From Bacteroides sp. UBA1317 (GTDB lineage: Bacteria > Bacteroidota > Bacteroidia > Bacteroidales > Bacteroidaceae), in the NCBI GenBank assembly GCA_002307035.1, contig DBTL01000087.1, positions 1 to 42,780 of the forward strand: a stretch of DNA of 42,780 nucleotides. Direction: 5' to 3'. Positions 8,064 through 17,283 of this stretch are shown here, one piece after another; the stretch's first letter is position 1; each line of letters opens with the position of its first letter. A program made the position numbers and the translations under genes. The notes beneath the pieces were generated by a model. It saw only the letters and a list, made by a program, of their open reading frames with translations. It searched no databases and was not told the DNA's origin.

Positions 8064-9410
8064 TTACTGATGAACTTTGTGACGAGGCAATGCAAAATAA
8101 AGTATTAAATAACCGAGTAGACCAGCAATAGCTGTACCGGCAAGTATCCCTAATTTAGCTTGATTCAGCAATACAGGATGAGTGGTTCCAAACGAAAGGT
8201 TGGCAATAAATAAAGAGACAGTAAATCCGATACCACCCAAAAGAGATATTCCGGAAACGCTCTTCCAATCCATGGTGCGAGGCATGCTTGCTACTTTCAG
8301 TTTCACAGCAATCCAGGTAAATGAGAATATTCCGAAGAATTTTCCAAATAACAAACCAAAAGCTACTGCCAATGTAACATCTCCTATCGGCTCACCATTG
8401 CCACTAAACGCTACCCCTGCATTGGCAAAAGCAAACAGAGGAAGGATGATATAATTGACTGATATATGTAAGTTATCTTCCATCGATTGCAATGGACTGA
8501 TTACACGATCAGATGCAGATTCCACTCTCTTCAACTTAGCTATCTGCTTATTTGTAAGTACTATATCATCTTTATCCGATACCGGAAAAGAATTAATAGT
8601 GCAACGAATATTCTCTATATACTTACCCACATGCAACTGCGGTCTGGCAGGTACAAGGAATGCAAGTATAACCCCTGCAATGGTGCTATGAATTCCAGAC
8701 TGGAGAAACATATACCAAACAATAATGCCAATAAGCAGAAAAAAGGTTTTGTTGGTACTCCCGCGTTTGCCTATTAAATGAAGAAGAACAAGTAATAACG
8801 CAGCCCATAAAAGATAATTGACTGCTACATGAGAACTATAGAAAACAGCAATAACTATAATTCCTCCTATATCATCTACTACAGCAAAAGCAGTAAGAAA
8901 TATTTTTAAACTCAATGGAACACGCTTGCCTAACAAACTAAGCACTCCCAGAGAAAAAGCGATGTCAGTAGCCATTGGTATGGCTAGCCCTTGACCACTT
9001 TCAGTGCCTGGGGGACAGATAAGAACATAAATGAGTACAGGGATTATCATACCACCACAAGCGGCAATAAAAGGTAAAATTGCTTTTCTGACAGAAGATA
9101 ATTCGCCTACAAGTAGCTCTCGTTTTATCTCAATACCAACCAAAAAGAAGAATAAGGTCATCAATCCATCATTGATAAATTGAAGTACTGTGAGGCTATG
9201 TTCACCATGAGAGAAAAGATTAAAATCTCCGATTTGAAGGCTAACTTGTTGTAATAGAAATTCCTGATAAGCCGGAGCCAAAGATGAGTTGGCCATTACA
9301 GCCGCAAGGAGTGCAGCTAGAAACAATAAAATACTTGCCACAATAGTCATGGAAGCAAGATGTTGTATGGTATGAATTTTTTCAAAAATGGTATTCAGAA
9401 CTTTTTTCAT
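8064..9410 (-). CDS. nhaA: Na+/H+ antiporter NhaA
   Basis: Inner-membrane antiporter exporting sodium in exchange for protons. Seen: about 12 hydrophobic helices, the FFFLVGIEIKREL segment (88-99), Asp149 (equivalent to E. coli Asp133) and the paired aspartates Asp179-Asp180 in VVDDIGGI that carry the transported ions. Length 448 exceeds the E. coli 388 because of a hydrophilic insertion at about 262-312, rich in charged residues, which may be a regulatory loop. It lies 83 bases behind lepA with a terminator hairpin between, so read-through or a separate promoter is needed. Confidence 0.93.
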   Translation of the reverse strand: MKKVLNTIFEKIHTIQHLASMTIVASILLFLAALLAAVMANSSLAPAYQEFLLQQVSLQIGDFNLFSHGEHSLTVLQFINDGLMTLFFFLVGIEIKRELLVGELSSVRKAILPFIAACGGMIIPVLIYVLICPPGTESGQGLAIPMATDIAFSLGVLSLLGKRVPLSLKIFLTAFAVVDDIGGIIVIAVFYSSHVAVNYLLWAALLLVLLHLIGKRGSTNKTFFLLIGIIVWYMFLQSGIHSTIAGVILAFLVPARPQLHVGKYIENIRCTINSFPVSDKDDIVLTNKQIAKLKRVESASDRVISPLQSMEDNLHISVNYIILPLFAFANAGVAFSGNGEPIGDVTLAVAFGLLFGKFFGIFSFTWIAVKLKVASMPRTMDWKSVSGISLLGGIGFTVSLFIANLSFGTTHPVLLNQAKLGILAGTAIAGLLGYLILYFALPRHKVHQ

Positions 9411-9429
9411 ATGATTTGTTATTTATGAA

Positions 9430-9481
9430 AAAAGGACAGCATCGCTGAAAGTTCTGCGAACACGGTATTTGCTGTCCTTTT
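9430..9481 (-). terminator. Terminator after lepA, before nhaA
   Basis: AAAAGGACAGCA (9430-9441) is inverted at 9470-9481; on the minus strand the stem ends in a T-run, between the lepA stop and the nhaA start. Confidence 0.7.
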
Positions 9482-9493
9482 CTCTTTTTTATA

Positions 9494-11275
9494 TTAATCG
9501 AGCTTCAACACAGCTAAGAAAGCTTTTTGAGGCACTTCAACGTTACCAATTTGCTTCATGCGCTTCTTACCTTTCTTCTGCTTTTCAAGCAACTTGCGCT
9601 TACGGCTGATGTCACCACCATAACATTTGGCTGTCACATCCTTACGCACAGCCTTGATTGTTTCACGAGAGATAATCTTAGCACCTATGGCTGCCTGTAT
9701 AGCAATATCAAACTGCTGACGAGGAATGAGTTCTTTTAATTTTTCGCACATGCGTTTGCCCAGCTCGTATGCATTGTCTACGTGTGTAAGTGTAGATAAG
9801 GCGTCAACTGGCTCTCCGTTCAACAGTATATCTAGTTTGATTAGTTTCGATGGACGAAAACCATTCGGATGGTAATCAAACGAAGCATATCCCTTTGAAA
9901 TACTTTTCAGTCGATCATAAAAATCGATCACAATTTCGCCCAAAGGCATATTATAATGAATCTCTATGCGATTTCCCGAAATATATTCTTGCTTAAGTAG
10001 TTCGCCACGCTTACCCAAACATAGGCTCATAATCGGGCCGATGTAATCGGTTGTTGTGATGACAGAAGCTTTTATATAAGGTTCTTCAATATGATCTATC
10101 AATGTTTGATCGGGCATTCCGCCGGGGTTATGAACTTCCGTCATCTCTCCTTGCTTATCGTAAATACGGTAAGACACATTGGGAACGGTAGTTATCACAT
10201 TCATGTCAAACTCACGATCCAAGCGTTCTTGCACAATCTCCATGTGAAGCAAACCAAGGAACCCGCAACGGAAACCAAAACCCAATGCCAAAGAGGACTC
10301 GGGTTGAAAAGTGAGTGAGGCATCGTTGAGTTGTAGTTTCTCCAGTGAAGCACGCAAGTCTTCAAATTCTTCTGCTTCGATGGGATAAACACCGGCAAAA
10401 ACCATTGGTTTTACCTCTTCAAAACCTGAAATAGCTTTTGCACATGGACGAGAAATATGGGTAACCGTATCTCCTACTTTTACCTCTTTAGAAGTTTTAA
10501 TGCCGGAAATAATATAGCCCACATCTCCCGTACGAAGCTCTTTTCGAGGAATCATGTCCATTCGGAGCACACCAATTTCGTCGGCAGCATATTCCTTACC
10601 TGTATTGAAGAATTTCACTTTATCTCCTGTACGAATAATGCCATTGGTTATCTTGAAATAAGCGATAATTCCACGGAAAGAATTGAATACAGAATCAAAA
10701 ATCAAAGCTTGCAATGGTGCTTCTTCATCTCCCTTGGGACAAGGGATACGCTCTATAACGGCTGCCAATATCTCTTCAATACCCATACCTGTCTTTCCCG
10801 ATGCGCGAATAATTTCTTCGCGTTTGCAACCAAGTAGCTCTACAATTTCATCTTCTACTTCCTCGGGCATAGCACTAGCCATATCGCATTTATTGATCAC
10901 CGGAATGATCTCCAAATCATGCTCAATAGCCATATACAAATTTGAGATAGTCTGTGCTTGTACACCCTGCGAAGCATCTACAATAAGTAATGCGCCCTCG
11001 CAAGCGGCTATCGAACGGGAAACTTCGTAAGAAAAGTCCACATGTCCCGGAGTATCTATCAGGTTTAGAATATACTTTTCATCGTTATATATATATTCCA
11101 TTTGGATGGCATGACTTTTGATAGTAATGCCTCTTTCCCTTTCCAGATCCATATCGTCGAGCATTTGTCCACCGGTTATCAGGATAGTTTTGGTAAACTC
11201 AAGCAAGCGGTCGGCCAAAGTTGATTTCCCGTGATCTATGTGAGCTATGATACAAAAGTTACGAATATTCTTCAT
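9494..11275 (-). CDS. lepA: Elongation factor 4 (LepA), ribosomal back-translocase GTPase
   Basis: Translational GTPase acting on stalled or mis-translocated ribosomes. Seen: G1 AHIDHGKST (11-19), G2/switch ERGITIKSH, G3 DTPGH (74-78), G4 NKCD (128-131), then EF-G-like domains II, III and V and the LepA-specific C-terminal domain ending in basic RKRKLLEKQKKGKKRMKQ. Length 593 is standard. A -7 box lies at 11306-11313, giving a leader of about 25 bases. A downstream terminator separates it from nhaA. Confidence 0.97.
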   Translation of the reverse strand: MKNIRNFCIIAHIDHGKSTLADRLLEFTKTILITGGQMLDDMDLERERGITIKSHAIQMEYIYNDEKYILNLIDTPGHVDFSYEVSRSIAACEGALLIVDASQGVQAQTISNLYMAIEHDLEIIPVINKCDMASAMPEEVEDEIVELLGCKREEIIRASGKTGMGIEEILAAVIERIPCPKGDEEAPLQALIFDSVFNSFRGIIAYFKITNGIIRTGDKVKFFNTGKEYAADEIGVLRMDMIPRKELRTGDVGYIISGIKTSKEVKVGDTVTHISRPCAKAISGFEEVKPMVFAGVYPIEAEEFEDLRASLEKLQLNDASLTFQPESSLALGFGFRCGFLGLLHMEIVQERLDREFDMNVITTVPNVSYRIYDKQGEMTEVHNPGGMPDQTLIDHIEEPYIKASVITTTDYIGPIMSLCLGKRGELLKQEYISGNRIEIHYNMPLGEIVIDFYDRLKSISKGYASFDYHPNGFRPSKLIKLDILLNGEPVDALSTLTHVDNAYELGKRMCEKLKELIPRQQFDIAIQAAIGAKIISRETIKAVRKDVTAKCYGGDISRKRKLLEKQKKGKKRMKQIGNVEVPQKAFLAVLKLD

Positions 11276-11305
11276 GTTGGATATCTAAGTATATATATTT
11301 GGGGG

Positions 11306-11313
11306 CAAAGATA
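11306..11313 (-). promoter_or_regulatory. -7 box for lepA
   Basis: TATCTTTG on the minus strand, 31 bases before the lepA ATG and immediately behind the preceding terminator. Confidence 0.55.
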
Positions 11314-11328
11314 CGTAAATGGAAGTAT

Positions 11329-11376
11329 AAAAAAAAGTGCGTTGATACATATCGTATGTATCAACGCACTTTTTTT
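11329..11376. terminator. Strong intrinsic terminator between winged-helix gene and lepA
   Basis: GTGCGTTGATACAT (11337-11350) and its inverse (11356-11369) form a perfect 14-bp stem with a 5-base loop, flanked by eight A on one side and seven T on the other. On the minus strand it follows the stop at 11396. Confidence 0.85.
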
Positions 11377-11395
11377 ACGTCAGTTAAAAACCGTT

Positions 11396-11596
11396 TTAGC
11401 TCAGTTTCACAAAAAGTTCTTCTCCAACCTCCGTAGTAGAGATTTTGTCTTCTCTTAATAACCAACCAAGTCCAAGGAAAAGATCCTTGTCTACTAATTT
11501 AGTTGCTTTTTTCAACTCTTTGGCTGTAAGTCCTTCGTTTTCATTAAGTGCATTCCAGATTTTACCTGCAATAATGCCTGCTTTTTCTTTCAACAT
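11396..11596 (-). CDS. Small winged helix-turn-helix protein (DUF2582 type)
   Basis: Protein of 66 residues predicted as one winged-helix fold: helix GIIAGKIWNALNENEG, the turn LTAKELKKATKL, recognition helix KDLFLGLGWLLREDK and a short wing TTEVGEELFVKL. It resembles the small winged-HTH proteins of Bacteroidetes whose targets are unknown. DNA binding is inferred from fold only. It is monocistronic, with a -7 box at 11670-11677 and a strong terminator right after. Confidence 0.75.
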   Translation of the reverse strand: MLKEKAGIIAGKIWNALNENEGLTAKELKKATKLVDKDLFLGLGWLLREDKISTTEVGEELFVKLS

Positions 11597-11669
11597 TGCT
11601 TTAGAAATTTTAGTTAGACTCTATTTTATCAACCTGAATGTAGCAATACAATCAGATTTTATCTCATCA

Positions 11670-11677
11670 CAAATATA
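11670..11677 (-). promoter_or_regulatory. -7 box for winged-helix gene
   Basis: TATATTTG on the minus strand, 73 bases before the start codon; a loose -33 candidate lies around 11695-11698. Confidence 0.45.
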
Positions 11678-11750
11678 GCTATAATTATGTTATACAACAC
11701 ATTAAGCCGATGTTTTTTATATAAATGTAATAAAAGTACAGGCAAAGACA

Positions 11751-12218
11751 TCACTTTTTCTTATTTAAGAGATACTCTTCCCAAATCTTTGCAGCTTCTT
11801 CTACCATTTTAGGACATGGTCTCTTGGCATAATACTGTTCTGTACGCTCTTCTGGAACGAAAGTGATCTGGTCTTTCTTCTTCAATCCCAATAATTCGGC
11901 ACAAATCAAAGATCCGTTTCTCTTTTTAAATTCGGCTGCTAATTCCTGTACCAGTGCGTAATTTGCCGCTTTCCCCTCCTTATCTTTTGCCTCAATGGCA
12001 CCTTTTTCTAGTCCGGCCAGAAGGAACATGCCGCATGCTGCTCCACAAGTTTCGCGCATTCGACCAATCCCTCCGCCAAAAGAAGCAGACATACGAAGTG
12101 CTTGTTCTTCTGTAAATCCGTACATATCGGCAAATGCTGCCACAACGGATTGCGAGCAATTGTATCCGCTTTTGAAAAGTTCATTTGCTCGTTCTACCCG
12201 ATTTTCTTTTTCATTCAT
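11751..12218 (-). CDS. C_GCAxxG_C_C family redox-type protein
   Basis: Protein of 155 residues with the spaced cysteines of this family: Cys21 in YNCSQSV, Cys58 and Cys62 in CGAACG, Cys106 in LICAELL and Cys135 in RPCPKMV, plus a glycine-rich FGGGIGRM loop (48-54). The usual GCA triplet reads GAA here with the cysteine one position later, a modest variant. Members are linked with metal or redox chemistry but have no settled function. It lies 90 bases downstream of the Nramp gene on the same strand, which may mean shared expression. Confidence 0.75.
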   Translation of the reverse strand: MNEKENRVERANELFKSGYNCSQSVVAAFADMYGFTEEQALRMSASFGGGIGRMRETCGAACGMFLLAGLEKGAIEAKDKEGKAANYALVQELAAEFKKRNGSLICAELLGLKKKDQITFVPEERTEQYYAKRPCPKMVEEAAKIWEEYLLNKKK

Positions 12219-12308
12219 ATTCTTATTCTATAGTTGTTTTGGGTGACAAGAAAGCAATTGCTATATCACCAAATTAAATGATAATACGACTAGTTATTTT
12301 AATGTGAG

Positions 12309-13562
12309 TCAAGAGAATAATAGCATGATGTTTAATACTGTAACGATCACTGCAATGGAATACAACACAAAAGTACTCCACTTGCTATTTACATATTTAC
12401 CCATTACTTTGGATGAAGACGTAAGGCCCACCTGCAAAAAGACAGTAAACGGTAATTGAATGCTCAATATCATTTGCGAAATGATCAAGCCTTTAAACGG
12501 ATCTCCAATGAAAAAAATAATCAGTAACGCAAGGCCTAGAGAAAGAATAACACCAAATAATGAGTGGATATCTTTGATGTGATAAGGTTCACCAAAAATG
12601 CCAGAGAAGATAGATCCTGCTGCCATTCCACTTGTAATGGTGGACGAAATGCCTGCCATAAGCAATGCCAAAGCAAAAACAATAGCCGCATTACTTCCTA
12701 GCAAAGGCTCCAGCAACGATTTGGCTTGTTGCAATTCTTCTACATGAATACCACTTTTAAAGAATGTGGCTGCTGCCAGAAGAATCATAGCGCTATTGAT
12801 AGCCCATCCTACGATCATTGAAAATAGTGTGTCATACAGTTCGTATTTCAACACACGTTTAATGGAAGCGTCGTCTTTTTTGTTGTATTCGTGACTCTGG
12901 ATGACCTCGGAATGCAAGAATAGATTGTGTGGCATCACCACAGCTCCCAGCACACTCATAATGATGAGCATACTGCCATCGGGGATAACGGGCGTAACCC
13001 ATCCACGGGCAGCAAGCGGCCAATCGATCTCCACCAAAAACAGTTCGTAAATAAAAGAAATTCCAATGACGGAGACAAATGCAATGATCGAGCGTTCTAT
13101 CTTCTTATATGAATTGGTAAATAGCATGACAGAGACAAAGATGGTGGTAAGAATAGCTCCCCATATAATAGGTATATCGAATAACATTTGCAAAGCGATA
13201 GCTCCACCCAGTATTTCGGCCAACGAAGTAGAGATAGAGGCCAATACTGCAGTGGCCAGTATAGGTCGTGATATCCACTTGGGAGTGTACTGTGTAGCAG
13301 CTTCAGACAAGCAAAGACCGGTAACGATGCCCAAATGAGCCACGTTATGCTGCAATACGATGAGCATAATAGTAGAAAGTGTAACCACCCAAAGGAGAGA
13401 ATAGCCAAATTCAGAACCCGCTGCAAAGTTAGAAGCCCAGTTACCAGGATCAATGAAACCCACAGTAACCAACAAACCGGGGCCTATATATCTGAATATG
13501 TCCAGACCACCCAAATGACGTTTGTGGTCTTTCCGTTTTAAATCATTGAGTATATTTCGCAT
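12309..13562 (-). CDS. mntH: Nramp-family divalent metal transporter (MntH type)
   Basis: Proton-coupled Mn2+/Fe2+ importer of the inner membrane, 11 predicted helices. Numbering from the chosen start: the metal site is complete, Asp38 and Asn41 in DPGN of helix 1, and Ala207 and Met210 in the AxxMPH motif of helix 6, the signature of true Mn/Fe transporters rather than Mg- or Al-type relatives. An upstream ATG at 13628 is in frame, but it would add 22 non-conserved residues and the -7-like box at 13585-13592 would then fall inside the gene, so the start at 13562 is preferred. Confidence 0.9.
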   Translation of the reverse strand: MRNILNDLKRKDHKRHLGGLDIFRYIGPGLLVTVGFIDPGNWASNFAAGSEFGYSLLWVVTLSTIMLIVLQHNVAHLGIVTGLCLSEAATQYTPKWISRPILATAVLASISTSLAEILGGAIALQMLFDIPIIWGAILTTIFVSVMLFTNSYKKIERSIIAFVSVIGISFIYELFLVEIDWPLAARGWVTPVIPDGSMLIIMSVLGAVVMPHNLFLHSEVIQSHEYNKKDDASIKRVLKYELYDTLFSMIVGWAINSAMILLAAATFFKSGIHVEELQQAKSLLEPLLGSNAAIVFALALLMAGISSTITSGMAAGSIFSGIFGEPYHIKDIHSLFGVILSLGLALLIIFFIGDPFKGLIISQMILSIQLPFTVFLQVGLTSSSKVMGKYVNSKWSTFVLYSIAVIVTVLNIMLLFS

Positions 13563-13584
13563 AGTGATATTATTTATGTTTGCG

Positions 13585-13592
13585 TAAAGATA
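13585..13592 (-). promoter_or_regulatory. Possible -7 box for mntH
   Basis: TATCTTTA on the minus strand, one base off TAnnTTTG, 22 bases before the preferred ATG. It supports the shorter mntH start. Confidence 0.35.
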
Positions 13593-13631
13593 ATGATTAA
13601 AAACAAGCACTCTATCAGTAAAGTTCAAAAA

Positions 13632-13687
13632 CGTCTATAAATGTTAACGGTCACAGACGAATAACCTGCGTTATTAATCTACGACCG
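13632..13687 (-). promoter_or_regulatory. Interlocking hairpins upstream of mntH
   Basis: Three pairings are possible: CGGTC 13648-13652 with GACCG 13683-13687; AATAAC 13660-13665 with GTTATT 13670-13675; and CGTCT 13632-13636 with AGACG 13655-13659. The first and third cross, so they cannot form together as simple stems. On the minus strand the third stem is followed by five T. It may be a terminator for the upstream unit or a regulatory switch. Confidence 0.3.
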
Positions 13688-13709
13688 CTAAGAACTGATT
13701 ACAAAAAAA

Positions 13710-13955
13710 TCAATATCCTATTTCATGAAGTGCCTTGCATAATTGATCGGGACATGAAGTTGCTCGTCCTCCACAACGAATGCCTTCAAGAGTTTCAATG
13801 ATCTTATTCACAGGCATGTCCTTCACTAAACGAGAAATGCCTTGAAGATTGCCGTTGCAACCTCCCCAAAAAAAGACTTCTTTCAGAACACCATCTTCTA
13901 CGTCAAGCTCAATGTTGGTACTGCACGTTCCCTTCGTTTTATAATTATGTTTCAT
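13710..13955 (-). CDS. TSCPD domain protein (TIGR03905 type)
   Basis: Protein of 81 residues matching the small TSCPD family related to the C-terminal zinc domain of B12-dependent ribonucleotide reductases. Seen: the cysteines of CST, GGCNG, RCGG and the name-giving TSCPDQL (68-74). The likely role is metal or nucleotide binding, with no proven function. Its ATG overlaps the yebC stop by one base (TAATG), so translation is probably coupled. Confidence 0.8.
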   Translation of the reverse strand: MKHNYKTKGTCSTNIELDVEDGVLKEVFFWGGCNGNLQGISRLVKDMPVNKIIETLEGIRCGGRATSCPDQLCKALHEIGY

Positions 13956-14686
13956 TACTCTTCTTCTAACTCTGGCTTCATGTTAGTGTACACATTTTGC
14001 ACGTCTTCATCGTCTTCAAAGCGGTCTATCATTTTTTCAATCGTAGCACGTTGTTCCGGAGTAAGTTCTTTTTCATCCGTTGGTATACGAGTAAATTCAG
14101 AGCTCTTTATTTCGTAACCGTTTTCTTCCAGATAAGTTTGAATGAGGTTAAAAGACTGGAATTCACCATAAAGCGTGATTTCATCTCCATCTTCATCCAC
14201 ATCTTCGTCTACTCCAAACTCTATGAGTTCGAGAATAAGGTCTTCAACAGACATGCCCTCTTTCTTAGCGATAGTAAATACAGATTTGTGGCTGAACATG
14301 AAATCCAAACTACCAGATGTGCCCAGCGTTCCTCCCAATTTATTGAAGATACTACGTACATTGGCTACTGTACGAGTTGTGTTATCTGTAGCCGTCTCCA
14401 CCAACACAGCAATGCCGAAGGGGCCATAACCTTCATAGACCATTTCCTTATAGTCTTTTTGGTCTTTTCCCATCGCATTTTTGATAGCACGTTCCACATT
14501 GTCTTTCGGCATGTTTTCGCGTTTAGCATTGGCTATTACCGCTCTTAAGTGAGGATTATTCTCTGCATCCGGTCCACCTGCCTTTACAGCAATTGCAATT
14601 TGTTTACCTATTCTCGTGAATGTACGGGCCATATTGCCCCATCTCTTCATCTTCGTCGCTTTTCTATACTCAAACGCTCTTCCCAT
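13955..14686 (-). CDS. yebC: YebC/PmpR/TACO1 family translation or transcription factor
   Basis: Broadly conserved protein, recently tied to relief of ribosome stalling at polyproline and formerly called a transcriptional regulator. Seen: the N-terminal MGRAFEYRKATKMKRWG, the KRENMPKDNVERAIKNA helix, YEGYGPFGIAVLVETATDNTTRTV in the centre, and TPEQRATIEKMIDRFEDDEDVQNVYTN at the end (quoted as separate family hallmarks). An in-frame ATG 17 codons upstream is available, but the family always starts at MGRAFEY, so 14686 is chosen. It lies 91 bases after pheT and overlaps the TSCPD gene. Confidence 0.9.
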   Translation of the reverse strand: MGRAFEYRKATKMKRWGNMARTFTRIGKQIAIAVKAGGPDAENNPHLRAVIANAKRENMPKDNVERAIKNAMGKDQKDYKEMVYEGYGPFGIAVLVETATDNTTRTVANVRSIFNKLGGTLGTSGSLDFMFSHKSVFTIAKKEGMSVEDLILELIEFGVDEDVDEDGDEITLYGEFQSFNLIQTYLEENGYEIKSSEFTRIPTDEKELTPEQRATIEKMIDRFEDDEDVQNVYTNMKPELEEE

Positions 14687-14777
14687 TGGTTCTAATTTTG
14701 CTGGCCTCCACTTTCCCATTAAAGACAAAGAGGCCAATTATTTTTATAATTTTATTATTTCTCTCCTTAATTTATAT

Positions 14778-17240
14778 CTACCTCAACTTAGCTCCTAACT
14801 TGTCTTCCAGGTTCTTTACCAGTTTTGACATCACTTTATCAATCGTCTTCTCGTTCAGTGTTTGCGTTTCATCTTGAAGCAAGAAGCTCACTGCGTACGA
14901 TTTTTTGCCAACTTCCAGATTTTTACCTTCGTAAACATCAAATAAGGAAACATCACGAAGTAGTTTTTTCTCTGTCTCGTAGGCTATTTTTTCAATCTCG
15001 GCAAACGTAATATTTCGATCGATAAGCAGAGCCAAATCTCGCTTCACTGCGGGAAATTTTGATAGCTCTTGATAGCTTACTTTTACTGATTTAATGGCTT
15101 TCATTAGCTCTTTCCAGTTAAGGTCGGCATAATAAACTTCATTGTCGATATCAAACGCCTTTAAAAGCTTTTTGGCAACAACGCCGAAAATTGCAAGTTT
15201 TTTCCCTCCTTTGGTATGTACCGAAAGTGCGGCTGCAAAAATATCATCGGTAAGATTGCCTATTACCAGATTCTGCAGATCAAGTCCAAGGCGTTGAAGG
15301 ATATTTTCCACATACGCTTTTAACTCGTACACAGAACTGTCTTCGTCTGCATGGGCCCATGAATTGGAAACTTTTTTACCGCTAATCCATAAACCTAAAT
15401 GATAATCTTCATTATAAGCAGCCAGCACCTTCTCAGGGTTCTTTTTATCGGCGTTGAAGTAGTAGCAATTGCCAAACTCAAAGAACTTCAAATCGGCATT
15501 CTTGCGATTGGCATTATGAGCTATACTTTCCAAACCACCAAACAAAAGTGTCTGACGCATGCAGTTTAGGTCGGCACTCAAAGGATTCATCAGCATCACC
15601 AAGTTAGCCGAAGCGTATGTTTCCAAGCCGTCATAATAAGCAGCACGAGTCAATGAATTATTCAATATTTCATTGAAGCCACACCCTACAAGTTGTTCAG
15701 ACACAAGGTTTTGCAGTTTATTCGATTTATCAGCCTCTCCTTTTGTTGTAAGGCTTGATTTTAAGGTATTAGGTATTTCTACATTATTATATCCATAAAT
15801 ACGCAGGATGTCTTCTATCACATCCACATCGCGCTGCACATCTACCCGATAAGGAGGAACGGCTAGAGTAAGTCCTTCGGTAGTTTCATCTGTAATCTTC
15901 ATTTCCAGGCTGGCAACGATGTTTTTTATGGTCTCTACCGGAATCACTTTTCCAATTAGCGTGTTCACTTTCTCATAAGTAAGCTCCACTATAAAATATT
16001 CAGCAGGAGCAGCACATACATCTTTGATGTCACATGCCACAGTACCACCAGCTATTTCTTTTACCATCAAAGCAGCAAGCTTCAGGCAGTAGAGAGTGGC
16101 GTTGGGGTCTATACCTCTTTCGAAACGGAAAGAAGCATCGGTGTTCAATCCGTGACGACGAGCAGTTTTACGCACCCACGTAGGATGAAAATAAGCACTT
16201 TCCAAGAACACATCGGTGGTTGTTTCAGTAGAACCAGAATCTAGTCCACCAAATACACCGGCAATACACATCGCCTCTTCTTTGTGGCAAATCATTAAAT
16301 CACGGTCGGCCAACTTACGTTCTACCCCGTCAAGAGTAATAAAAGGAGTACCTTCGGGCATTGTCTTCACCACAACGCTATTTCCTTTGATTTTCGCAGC
16401 ATCAAAACAATGCAAAGGTTGACCGAAAGCATGCACAATATAATTGGTGATGTCTACTACATTATTTATAGGACGGATACCAATGATGCGCAGTTTATCC
16501 TGCAACCATGCCGGACTTTCTTTCACCGTTACTCCTTTTACAGAAACACCGGCATATCGAGGACATGCTTCGCTGTTCTCCACCGTCACCTGAATATCCA
16601 GATCATGATTCTCAACGGCAAACGCATCTATCGAAGGGCGAATCAGAGACGTTTTGTATCCGTTTTGAAGAAGGTAAGCATACAAGTCACGAGCTACTCC
16701 GTAGTGTGAACAAGCATCTGCACGGTTAGGTGTGATATCCACCTCAAGCACGTAGTCGCTTTTGATATTATAATAATCTTTGGCTGGTGTGCCCGGAACG
16801 GCTTCAGCCGGAAGAACAATTATACCATCGTGAGAGGTACCTATGCCAATTTCATCTTCGGCACAAATCATGCCGATAGACTCAACCCCACGTATTTTTG
16901 ATTTCTTAATCGTAAAGCAATCATCACCATCATAAAGTTTTGCGCCCAGAGTAGCCACAACTACTTTCTGTCCTGCGGCAACATTGGAAGCACCGCACAC
17001 AATCTGTGTTGGTTCGCCATCACCCAAGTTAACAGTGGTAATGTGTAAATGGTCAGAATTGGGATGTTCGATGCATGTCAGCACTTCGCCAATGACGAGC
17101 CCTTCCAGACCGCCTTTAATGGTTTGAACCTCTTCCACACCACCTGTTTCCAATCCAATAGAAGTAAGCGCAGCCGCCACTTCGTCAGGGGTTAAGTCAA
17201 AGTCGACATACTCTTTCAGCCAATTATAAGAGATATTCAT
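14778..17240 (-). CDS. pheT: Phenylalanyl-tRNA synthetase beta subunit
   Basis: Beta chain of the alpha2-beta2 enzyme that charges tRNA-Phe. Seen in order: N-terminal segment MNISYNWLKEYV, an EMAP-II/tRNA-binding domain (about 42-155, with HPNSDHLHITTVNLG), the B3/B4 editing domain (about 210-380, with RYAGV), the B5 DNA-binding-like domain (about 405-480), the catalytic-like core and the C-terminal ferredoxin-fold anticodon-binding domain (about 725-819, with FPAVKRDLALLID). Length 820 is normal. The alpha subunit gene is not adjacent, as is usual in this phylum. Confidence 0.96.
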   Translation of the reverse strand: MNISYNWLKEYVDFDLTPDEVAAALTSIGLETGGVEEVQTIKGGLEGLVIGEVLTCIEHPNSDHLHITTVNLGDGEPTQIVCGASNVAAGQKVVVATLGAKLYDGDDCFTIKKSKIRGVESIGMICAEDEIGIGTSHDGIIVLPAEAVPGTPAKDYYNIKSDYVLEVDITPNRADACSHYGVARDLYAYLLQNGYKTSLIRPSIDAFAVENHDLDIQVTVENSEACPRYAGVSVKGVTVKESPAWLQDKLRIIGIRPINNVVDITNYIVHAFGQPLHCFDAAKIKGNSVVVKTMPEGTPFITLDGVERKLADRDLMICHKEEAMCIAGVFGGLDSGSTETTTDVFLESAYFHPTWVRKTARRHGLNTDASFRFERGIDPNATLYCLKLAALMVKEIAGGTVACDIKDVCAAPAEYFIVELTYEKVNTLIGKVIPVETIKNIVASLEMKITDETTEGLTLAVPPYRVDVQRDVDVIEDILRIYGYNNVEIPNTLKSSLTTKGEADKSNKLQNLVSEQLVGCGFNEILNNSLTRAAYYDGLETYASANLVMLMNPLSADLNCMRQTLLFGGLESIAHNANRKNADLKFFEFGNCYYFNADKKNPEKVLAAYNEDYHLGLWISGKKVSNSWAHADEDSSVYELKAYVENILQRLGLDLQNLVIGNLTDDIFAAALSVHTKGGKKLAIFGVVAKKLLKAFDIDNEVYYADLNWKELMKAIKSVKVSYQELSKFPAVKRDLALLIDRNITFAEIEKIAYETEKKLLRDVSLFDVYEGKNLEVGKKSYAVSFLLQDETQTLNEKTIDKVMSKLVKNLEDKLGAKLR

Positions 17241-17275
17241 ATCATGAAGATTTTATTGTTTTCAAAAACGACTTG

Positions 17276-17283
17276 CAAATTTA
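17276..17283 (-). promoter_or_regulatory. -7 box for pheT-yebC unit
   Basis: TAAATTTG on the minus strand, an exact TAnnTTTG match 36 bases before the pheT ATG. Confidence 0.45.

Noticed and set aside
12241..12270. Imperfect stem GGTGA/TCACC upstream of the C_GCAxxG gene
   Set aside because: Five base pairs with a bulge and no T-run; too weak to call a terminator or operator.
13997..14548. Open frame of 183 codons on the plus strand
   Set aside because: Fully antisense to yebC, rich in Phe and low-complexity codons, with no recognisable domain; a shadow of the real gene.
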